From the NCBI GenBank assembly GCA_005773695.1, contig SXHM01000273.1, forward strand, positions 1-12,552: a stretch of DNA of 12,552 bases, read 5' to 3'. Made by a program: the position numbers and the translations under genes. Of the stretch, positions 1-5,543 are shown in pieces (position 1 is the stretch's first letter; each line of letters starts with the position of its first letter). Below the pieces are notes generated by a model. The model had not been told where the DNA came from. It ran no database searches and saw only the letters and a list, made by a program, of their open reading frames with translations. This DNA is from Bacteroidota bacterium. Lineage in GTDB: Bacteria; Bacteroidota; Bacteroidia; SXHM01.

Positions 1-138
1 AATGTTATAGGTGAAGAAGTGTTGTCAAAAAATCTCAACTCGGGAAGCAATACAATTCAATTAAATGTTTCGGGTTTTTCTTCTGGAATTTATTTTATTC
101 AGTCGGGAAGACAGGCGGAGAAATTTGTGAAGCAGTAA
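1..138 (+). CDS. 3' end of a secreted protein with a T9SS type A C-terminal sorting domain (5' end outside window)
   Basis: Frame 1 is open from the left edge to a TAA at 136-138 and gives 45 residues. They read like the end of a T9SS type A sorting domain: a start resembling N-[VI]-x-G-[EQ]-x-[VL], a middle stretch LNSGSNTIQLNVSGFSSGIY, and the basic end EKFVKQ. In the Bacteroidota such domains send a protein through the outer membrane by the type IX system and are then cleaved, often with attachment to the cell surface. The catalytic or binding part lies upstream of the window, so the protein's job cannot be told. An intergenic element and a candidate promoter separate it from the next gene, so it is probably the end of its own transcription unit. 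Confidence 0.85.
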   Translation, partial: NVIGEEVLSKNLNSGSNTIQLNVSGFSSGIYFIQSGRQAEKFVKQ

Positions 139-140
139 TC

Positions 141-225
141 AAAGGCATACCACTCAGACTGAGGATTTTTTCTCTGTGCCTCCGTGCCTCTGTGGTAAAA
201 ACCCCTATGAGTGGTACCCGCTTTT
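141..225. repeat. Intergenic repeat-like element: imperfect terminal inverted repeats around a tandem octamer
   Basis: Nine bases at 148-156 (taccactca) are perfectly complementary to 208-216 (tgagtggta). The match extends imperfectly outward, from aaag at 141-144 to cttt at 221-224. The 51 bases between the arms hold three 8-base units, tctctgtg, cctccgtg and cctctgtg (171-194), then gtaaaa. A small palindrome (ctcagactgag, 153-163) sits at the inner edge of the left arm. The element starts three bases after the stop of the upstream gene and ends before the candidate promoter of the next gene. It has no coding capacity. It resembles a small non-autonomous dispersed repeat, but only one copy is visible here. 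Confidence 0.5.
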
Positions 226-234
226 CATTTTATC

Positions 235-242
235 TATTTTTG
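235..242 (+). promoter_or_regulatory. Candidate Bacteroidota sigma-A -7 box before the TMEM175 gene
   Basis: TATTTTTG matches the Bacteroidota -7 consensus TAnnTTTG at every fixed position. It lies 32 bases before the ATG at 275, which would give a leader of roughly 25 bases. The -33 TTG box expected about 19 bases upstream is poor (only TGGT at 212-215). The call therefore rests on the -7 match and its position. Confidence 0.4.
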
Positions 243-274
243 GCCCTATAAATTTCAGTAATAAGTAACACCCC

Positions 275-862
275 ATGAACAAAACCCGCCTTGAAGCTTT
301 CAGCGATGGAGTAATAGCCATTATCATCACCATTATGGTATTGGAAATAAAAATACCACATGAGGCAACGCTTCATGCTTTGCTTGAGCTCACTCCCGTT
401 TTCATCAGCTATGTGCTGAGTTTTCTTACGCTAGCTATCTATTTGGGCAACCATCACCACCTCTTGCATACAGTGCGCCATGTAACTCCTAAAATCATCT
501 GGGCAAATATGGGTTTGCTGTTCTCTCTTTCGCTCATTCCCTTCACTACCGGCTGGATGGGTGAAAACCATTTTGCCGAACTCACAGTTGCACTCTATGC
601 CGTTAACCATTTATTTTGCGGTTTTATGGCTTTTCTCCTGCAAGAGGCTATTATTGCCCACCTCCCCGAAAAAAACAAATTGATGGAGGCCATTCTCAAG
701 TCAAAAAAGAAAGCCATGCTATCGGTGGTAGCCCATTTAGTTGCCATTCCTGTTGCATTTTATTATCCCATTGTATCGACTGCTCTCATCGGTATCTCTG
801 CTATCATGTGGACTATACCCGATAAATACGTGGAGCGCGCGCTGATGGAAACAGAAGAGTAA
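275..862 (+). CDS. TMEM175/DUF1211 family potassium channel-like membrane protein
   Basis: The 195-residue protein has the family signature near its N-terminus: R5, then F9-S10-D11-G12-V13, then AIIITIMVLEIKIP. This R-x-x-x-F-S-D-G-V helix lines the pore in TMEM175 channels. About six membrane helices can be seen, near residues 10-27, 37-58, 73-92, 98-125, 144-165 and 167-182. Length is normal for the bacterial single-repeat form, which is known to assemble as a tetramer; the animal protein has two such repeats per chain. A histidine cluster (HHH at 60-62) follows the second helix. The expected role is passive potassium conductance in the inner membrane; the physiological purpose in bacteria is poorly known. 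The ATG at 275 is chosen because the signature helix follows at once and a -7 box lies just upstream. The next gene begins 79 bases later beyond a repeat-like element, so cotranscription is uncertain. Confidence 0.88.
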   Translation: MNKTRLEAFSDGVIAIIITIMVLEIKIPHEATLHALLELTPVFISYVLSFLTLAIYLGNHHHLLHTVRHVTPKIIWANMGLLFSLSLIPFTTGWMGENHFAELTVALYAVNHLFCGFMAFLLQEAIIAHLPEKNKLMEAILKSKKKAMLSVVAHLVAIPVAFYYPIVSTALIGISAIMWTIPDKYVERALMETEE

Positions 863-875
863 AAGAAACCGACTA

Positions 876-911
876 CCTTCCTTTTCTCAAGGAGAGGGTC
901 AGGGGGTGGTC
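876..911. repeat. GC-rich intergenic repeat-like sequence with a pyrimidine-to-purine switch
   Basis: A pyrimidine-rich run (ccttccttttctc) turns at the centre (aa) into a purine-rich run (ggagaggg), followed by tcagggggtggtc. The core tctcaaggaga is an inverted repeat with a three-base loop. From memory, sequences of the general form CTCC-TTTGGAGAGGG-TTGGGG-TGAGG are scattered between genes in many Bacteroidota genomes, and this looks like a diverged copy. It lies between the TMEM175 and M20 genes. Its last bases (gtggtc) supply the GTG at 906 that makes the M20 reading frame look longer than the gene really is. Confidence 0.45.
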
Positions 912-941
912 AAAAAACCTATTTTTACCCAACAAAACCCG

Positions 942-2402
942 ATGAAAAAAGTCCTCCTCATTCTCCTTACCATTCTGCTGCTGCTTGCAGCCGTTCTACT
1001 GTTCAATACTTTATCCTTTTATACAAAGCAAATAAAAGCAGAAGCTGTTCCGCTTTACAAAACCGATGATGCAGTTATACAGCGTTTGAGCAGGGCCATA
1101 CAATTCAAAACTGTATCGTATCAGGATTCAGGAAAAATGGACACCACCGCTTTCATGGGCTTGCATCGTTTTCTTCAGCAATCTTTTCCTTTAGTTGATT
1201 CCCTTTTAACGCTTGAAAAAATAAATACCTACAGTTTGTTATACAAATGGCAGGGCAGTAATCCCGGATTGAAACCGATATTGCTTATGGCGCATCAGGA
1301 TGTGGTACCCGTTGACCCTGTTACGCTTTCCGGCTGGGCGCATCCGCCTTTTGAAGGAGTAGTTAAAGATGGTTTTGTTTTCGGTCGCGGTGCCTTGGAT
1401 ATAAAGAGCGGCATCATGGGTGAAATGGAAGCTGTAGAATATTTATTGCACGAAGGTTTTAAACCCGAGCGTACTGTTTACCTTGCCTACGGACATGATG
1501 AAGAAATAGGAGGGAGGCAGGGCGCACTTCAGATTGCAAACTATCTGCAACAACAAAATGTGGAACTGGAATATGTGTTGGATGAAGGCGGTTCCATCAT
1601 CAGCGGAATAGTTCCCGGAGTAGAAAAACCGGTTGCCATTATCGGTATTGCCGAGAAGGGTTATGTTAGTTTAGAACTGAGTGTGGAGGAAGAAGGCGGA
1701 CACAGTTCCATGCCGCCAAAACAAAGTGCAATCGGTATTTTAAGCGCAGCCATTACAAAACTGGAAACACACCCGTTTCCTAATCAAATGAACGGAGTTG
1801 GCGCAGTGCTTTTTGATTATGTAGGACCTGAAATGGATTTTGGAATGCGCCTTGTTTTTGCCAACCGTTGGTTGTTTGGTCCTGTTATTGAAAGTCAGCT
1901 CGACAAGAAGAATTCCACGCGCGCATCCATGCATACAACTACCGCAGCTACTATTTTCAAAAGCGGTGAAAAAGAAAATGTGCTTCCTATTAAAGCATAT
2001 GCTGTTGTCAATTTCCGCATCATGCCGGGCGACAGTGCGCAAGGTGTTATAGATTATGTGAAAAGAGTTATCAATGACCAACGTATAAAAGTAGGAACCA
2101 CCAGTCAGCAGCCCGATGAGCCATCTGGGGTGTCAGATCTCAGCTCCCCCGCGTTTGGTGTTATCCATAAAACAACAGCAGAAATTTTTCCGGATGTATT
2201 GGTAGCGCCTTATTTAGTATTGGGAGCAACCGATTCAAAACATTACAAGAACATCACCAAAAATATTTTCCGCTTTGAACCAACACGTCTGGATGATGCA
2301 GACCTCAAACGTATTCACGGAACAGACGAACGTATTTCTATTGAGAGTTATAAAGAAACCATCAGCTTTTATATTCAGTTAATTAAGAATTCTAATCCAT
2401 GA
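942..2402 (+). CDS. M20 family metallopeptidase, CPS1/PM20D1 type, membrane-anchored
   Basis: This is a 486-residue di-zinc hydrolase of the M20 family. Residues 1-22 (MKKVLLILLT...) form a signal anchor, so the enzyme should sit in the periplasm. The visible active-site set is complete: MAHQD with H118 and catalytic D120, GALD with bridging D153, HDEE with general base E187 and metal ligand E188, LDEGG with D214, and the C-terminal HGTDERI with H459. AEKGYVSLELSV and GGHSSMP (H254) belong to the lid/dimerisation domain. The combination matches the carboxypeptidase S/PM20D1 group, which cleaves dipeptides or N-acyl amino acids; the substrate here is unknown. The frame is open back to a GTG at 906, but that extension (MVKKPIFTQQNP) is charged, spoils the N-terminal anchor and comes partly from a repeat, so the ATG at 942 is preferred. 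The stop overlaps the next start as ATGA, which suggests translational coupling. Confidence 0.9.
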   Translation: MKKVLLILLTILLLLAAVLLFNTLSFYTKQIKAEAVPLYKTDDAVIQRLSRAIQFKTVSYQDSGKMDTTAFMGLHRFLQQSFPLVDSLLTLEKINTYSLLYKWQGSNPGLKPILLMAHQDVVPVDPVTLSGWAHPPFEGVVKDGFVFGRGALDIKSGIMGEMEAVEYLLHEGFKPERTVYLAYGHDEEIGGRQGALQIANYLQQQNVELEYVLDEGGSIISGIVPGVEKPVAIIGIAEKGYVSLELSVEEEGGHSSMPPKQSAIGILSAAITKLETHPFPNQMNGVGAVLFDYVGPEMDFGMRLVFANRWLFGPVIESQLDKKNSTRASMHTTTAATIFKSGEKENVLPIKAYAVVNFRIMPGDSAQGVIDYVKRVINDQRIKVGTTSQQPDEPSGVSDLSSPAFGVIHKTTAEIFPDVLVAPYLVLGATDSKHYKNITKNIFRFEPTRLDDADLKRIHGTDERISIESYKETISFYIQLIKNSNP

Positions 2403-2968
2403 AACAGTTATTAATTTTTCTTCCTCTTGTGTTTATTCTTTCCTGTAAAGAACAAGCTAAACAAGCTGAAACAACTACAACAGCAACCACACAAGCCGGC
2501 TGGACAAAGCCTGCTATTTATTCGCTTGACGCACCCACTACTTATTATGATGATCTGGAAGACACAGATTTTTCAGACTACTCAAAATTGATTTACGAGA
2601 TTTTTGAGCAGGTGTATGCCGGCAATTTGCAGGCCTACAATTTTATGGATGGCTCGCCTTTAAGCATTGATGATGTAAAAAAAGCTTCCAATTTTACAGA
2701 TACAGTTTATGTTGAAAATCCGGAGACCGAAGTATTGGAAACCAAAATAGTTCAGAACGAACTGGACAAAAACATCATTTCAATTAAGTTGAAAGAGACC
2801 TGGCATTTCAACAAAGAAACACTTCAGTTGGAGAAGCGTGTGTTAGGCGCAGCACCCCGCATGGCAGTTATTGAACCCGAAACCGGACAGATTAAAGGTT
2901 ACACTCCGATCTTCTGGGTGTTCTTTGATAAGCAAGCTGAAGAGCAATTTAAAAAGCAAGTTAATTAA
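2399..2968 (+). CDS. GldN-like lipoprotein
   Basis: The 189-residue product begins with a lipoprotein signal (MKQLLIFLPLVFILSC); C16 in the lipobox ILSC is the likely lipidated residue. A Thr-rich linker (about 22-33) follows. Residues 58-184 resemble GldN/PorN, a periplasmic part of the type IX secretion and gliding machinery. The order matches: a helix (SKLIYEIFEQVYAGNLQAY), a polar stretch, then IKLKETWHFN, the strand EKRVLGAAPR, and finally EPETGQIKGYTPIFWVFFD. Known GldN has the same series, of the form IK-x-x-W-x-FD, R-x-x-GI-x-P, FW-x-x-(F/Y). Real GldN is longer, is not usually a lipoprotein and lies in the gldKLMN cluster, so this is a shorter paralogue. Its start overlaps the M20 stop (ATGA) and its stop overlaps the next start (TAATG). 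The fold assignment comes from motif order recalled from memory and needs a profile search. Confidence 0.7.
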   Translation: MKQLLIFLPLVFILSCKEQAKQAETTTTATTQAGWTKPAIYSLDAPTTYYDDLEDTDFSDYSKLIYEIFEQVYAGNLQAYNFMDGSPLSIDDVKKASNFTDTVYVENPETEVLETKIVQNELDKNIISIKLKETWHFNKETLQLEKRVLGAAPRMAVIEPETGQIKGYTPIFWVFFDKQAEEQFKKQVN

Positions 2969-3909
2969 TGAAACATTTCATTTTCTGCTTTTTTGTTTTT
3001 GTTTCCTGTTTTAGTGTAGCTCAGAATTCTTTCAAAGTAATTCCCCTCGGTGTAAAAGGCGGTCTTGACGAAAGCAACCTCTCTGCCTACCTGGTCGCAC
3101 CTGAAGGTTCCGATACCTATGTTTGCCTGGATGCCGGAACTATTTACAACGGTGTTGAAAAAGCAATTGCTACAAAAGCAGTTAAAGGCGATGTACAATC
3201 GTTTTTAAAAAACAATATCAAAGCCTACTTAATTTCTCATGCCCATCTTGATCATATTTCAGGTCTTGTTCTCAATTCCGTAGATGATACCACCAAGAAT
3301 ATTTACGGACTTCCCTTCACCCTCGACTACTTGCAGAAACATTATTTCAACTGGAAGAGCTGGCCTAACTTTGGCAGCGATGGTGACAGCCCTGCGTTAA
3401 AAAAGTATCAGTACAAGTTTCTGGCTCCCGGTGCCGAAACTAAAATTGAGAACACTGCACTTTCAGCAAAAACATTTCCGTTAAGTCACTCAACACCTTA
3501 TCAGAGTTCTGCATTTTTACTGCGTAACAATGATAACTACATTTTATACTTTGGTGACACCGGTACAGATAAATTGGAGAAATCCAATCGTATGGAAAGT
3601 GTATGGAAAGAGATTGCGCCTTTAATGAAAGAGAAAAAACTGAAAGCAATTTTTCTTGAAGTTTCTTATCCGGATGAGCAACCTGATAATAAACTCTTTG
3701 GACACCTTACACCCAAATGGCTGATGCACGAAATGGAAGTACTTGCAAAACTTGCCGGGAAAGATGCTTTGAAAGAGTTGAATGTGATTATCACGCACAT
3801 AAAGCCAACAGGTAATAATGATGAAACGATTAAGAAACAAATAAGCGAACAGAATAAGTACAAGCTGAATTTTATTTTTGCAGAGCAAGGGGTGTTGTAT
3901 AATTTTTAA
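2968..3909 (+). CDS. Exported class II 3',5'-cyclic-nucleotide phosphodiesterase (metallo-beta-lactamase fold)
   Basis: The 313-residue protein starts with a signal peptide (MKHFIFCFFVFVSCFSVAQ), probably cut after Q19, so it should be periplasmic. The mature part is a metallo-beta-lactamase-fold hydrolase of the class II phosphodiesterase family (yeast PDE1, Vibrio CpdP). Evidence: VIPLGVKGG near residue 24, CLDAGT (53-58), the metal motif HAHLDH (91-96), PLSHS with H174, YFGDTG with D197, FLEVSYPDEQ (229-238), FGHLTP (244-249) and ITHIKP with H277. The expected reaction is hydrolysis of cAMP or a related cyclic nucleotide to the 5'-monophosphate, which in the periplasm would serve scavenging rather than intracellular signalling. 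The start overlaps the preceding stop by one base and the next gene begins 11 bases after the stop, so it is an internal operon member. The family call is strong; the real substrate is not shown. Confidence 0.88.
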   Translation: MKHFIFCFFVFVSCFSVAQNSFKVIPLGVKGGLDESNLSAYLVAPEGSDTYVCLDAGTIYNGVEKAIATKAVKGDVQSFLKNNIKAYLISHAHLDHISGLVLNSVDDTTKNIYGLPFTLDYLQKHYFNWKSWPNFGSDGDSPALKKYQYKFLAPGAETKIENTALSAKTFPLSHSTPYQSSAFLLRNNDNYILYFGDTGTDKLEKSNRMESVWKEIAPLMKEKKLKAIFLEVSYPDEQPDNKLFGHLTPKWLMHEMEVLAKLAGKDALKELNVIITHIKPTGNNDETIKKQISEQNKYKLNFIFAEQGVLYNF

Positions 3910-3920
3910 AAACAAACCGA

Positions 3921-5531
3921 ATGAAGAAACTGCTACTCTTATTAATTACCAATTGTCAATTATCAATTTTCAATTGTTCTGCGCAAGTAACGCTCAGCAT
4001 CACAGACTTTGGCGCAGTGAATGATGGAACAACGCTTAATACCACAGCCATACAAGATGCTATTGACAGTTGTTTCAACGCAGGCGGTGGAGAAGTGCAT
4101 GTTCCCGAAGGAGGAACTTTTCTGAGCGGAACTATTTTTCTTAAAAGTAATGTGTTGTTATATCTCGATAGTGCAGCCATTTTAAAAGGCAGCGGCAATC
4201 CTGCTCACTATCCCGAAATTGAATCGCAGGTGCAAGGCATGGCTGACGACTATCGCAAACGTTCACTGATATATGCAGAAGGCGAAAACAACATCGGCAT
4301 AGTTGGTAAAGGCACATTAGATGGCAATAGTTTTGCCTCGGCATTTATTATTAATTCAAGTCAACGCGCTTTTGGCGTGCGTTTTATATCCTGCGTTAAT
4401 GTGCGCTATGAAGACGTAAACATGAAAAATTCTTCCTTCTGGATGATGCATAATTTAAATTGCGACACCTTGTTAATGTCAGGTTTAAAGATTAATAATT
4501 CAGGTGTTGGAAATAATGACGGAATTGCTTTTGACGGTTGTCGCTATGTGCGCATTCACGATTGCACGGTTGAAAGTTTTGATGATGCCATGGTAATGAA
4601 AACAACCAGCACTCATAATCTTTACGATGTGGAAGTATATAATTGCACATTTTCAAGTCTTGCACGCGTAATTAAAATCGGAACTGAAACCGTGGGCGAT
4701 GTCAATAAAGTTCACATACATGATTGCGTTGTTACAGAAGGAGGATTAGGTCAGCCGGGCGAGATTGGAATTAATGTTGCAAGCATTGACGGTGCACATA
4801 TCGACAGTGTGCTGATTGAAAACATCACCGTTTCAGGCGTGCAGGTTCCTATTGTGGTGCGGCTTGGCGACAGCAACCGACAGTATGTTGATTCACTACC
4901 TCCGCTACCTGCAGGAACATTTAAAAACCTTGTATTGCGCAATATTTCAGGAGAAGGACTAAATAATCTTCCATGTCATTTTAGCGGAATTCCGGGACAT
5001 AGTTTAGAAAATGTTCGTCTCGAAAATATTTCGTTTACAGTTCCCGGGGGATCTGCTGCAGTAGATTCTAATTATGTAATTCCCGAAAATATTGAAGAAC
5101 GTCCCGAAATGGATTTATTCGGCAATACGCTCCCTGCTTACGGAATTTATTTTCGTCACGTAAACGGATTAACATTAGACAGTGTTTGTTTTTCACCACA
5201 GCAGAGTGATGCGCGCGCCATGATATGGATTGACGATGTACAAACTATGAACTTCAATGATGTTTGCCAGTCGCCTGTGTTTGGTGCTATTGAAGACAAC
5301 AACTTACAGAATTCTGTACAATTAATTTATGATGTACAGAATTCATTATTGCAAATAAAAAATGCTGAGCAAGGAAAGTTCAACATTTATGGAATTGACG
5401 GAAGATTACTTTTGTCGGAAGAAGTAAATTCATCAGAAGCTTTTTATAATTGCGCTGCATTTCCATTTGCATGGAAGCTTGAAGCAGTAAAAGGAAATTT
5501 GAGAACAGGAAAAATCTGGATAAAAAACTAA
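3921..5531 (+). CDS. Secreted GH28-like right-handed beta-helix protein with T9SS sorting domain
   Basis: The 536-residue protein has a signal peptide ending in CSAQ (about 1-22), a pectate-lyase-type N-terminal turn (ITDFGAVNDGTTLNTTAIQ, 27-45), parallel beta-helix coils to about 455, and a T9SS type A sorting domain (about 466-536, with NIYGIDGRLL and a basic GKIWIKN end). GH28 polygalacturonase marks are present in part: NNDG at 198-201 (D200) and FDDA with D221-D222. In the position of the usual G-H-G motif it has A-R-V (248-250), and no R-I-K motif follows where expected. The later segments (RLGD at 314-317, FSGIPGHSLENV, FGNTLPAYGIYFRH) recur in GH28-like proteins of the Bacteroidota. 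It probably binds or cuts an acidic plant or algal polysaccharide outside the cell. The signal-peptide codons contain a 7-base tandem repeat. Spacing of 11 and 12 bases to its neighbours supports an operon. Confidence 0.85.
   Translation: MKKLLLLLITNCQLSIFNCSAQVTLSITDFGAVNDGTTLNTTAIQDAIDSCFNAGGGEVHVPEGGTFLSGTIFLKSNVLLYLDSAAILKGSGNPAHYPEIESQVQGMADDYRKRSLIYAEGENNIGIVGKGTLDGNSFASAFIINSSQRAFGVRFISCVNVRYEDVNMKNSSFWMMHNLNCDTLLMSGLKINNSGVGNNDGIAFDGCRYVRIHDCTVESFDDAMVMKTTSTHNLYDVEVYNCTFSSLARVIKIGTETVGDVNKVHIHDCVVTEGGLGQPGEIGINVASIDGAHIDSVLIENITVSGVQVPIVVRLGDSNRQYVDSLPPLPAGTFKNLVLRNISGEGLNNLPCHFSGIPGHSLENVRLENISFTVPGGSAAVDSNYVIPENIEERPEMDLFGNTLPAYGIYFRHVNGLTLDSVCFSPQQSDARAMIWIDDVQTMNFNDVCQSPVFGAIEDNNLQNSVQLIYDVQNSLLQIKNAEQGKFNIYGIDGRLLLSEEVNSSEAFYNCAAFPFAWKLEAVKGNLRTGKIWIKN
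3942..3976 (+). repeat. 7-base tandem repeat inside the signal-peptide codons of the GH28-like gene
   Basis: Five consecutive heptamers can be read: ttaatta (3942-3948), ccaattg (3949-3955), tcaatta (3956-3962), tcaattt (3963-3969) and tcaattg (3970-3976). The shared core is (T)CAATT. The array encodes residues 8-19 of the signal peptide (LITNCQLSIFNC). Seven is not a multiple of three, so gain or loss of one unit would shift the reading frame. From memory, CAATT-rich arrays of this form are common between genes in Bacteroidota. Confidence 0.7.
5305..5344 (+). repeat. 14-base palindrome plus 10-base direct repeat at the beta-helix/T9SS-domain junction
   Basis: TACAGAATTCTGTA at 5305-5318 is a perfect palindrome. 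TACAGAATTC recurs at 5335-5344, exactly 30 bases (ten codons) after its first copy. As a result 5309-5320 and 5333-5344 form a perfect 12-base inverted repeat with a 12-base loop. The two copies encode LQNSVQL and VQNSLLQ, at the start of the C-terminal sorting domain of the GH28-like protein. Confidence 0.6.
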
Positions 5532-5543
5532 ACGAATAAAACT

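Noticed and set aside
906..941. GTG start giving a 498-residue M20 protein
   Set aside because: The added residues are charged, displace the signal anchor from the N-terminus and derive partly from a repeat-like sequence; the ATG at 942 starts directly at MKK plus a hydrophobic helix.
1740..2081. 113-residue minus-strand open frame
   Set aside because: It is antisense to the M20 gene, its composition is not protein-like, and there is no promoter or neighbour support.
3622..3915. 97-residue minus-strand open frame rich in hydrophobic residues
   Set aside because: It is antisense to the conserved phosphodiesterase C-terminus; the hydrophobicity follows from AT-rich complement codons.
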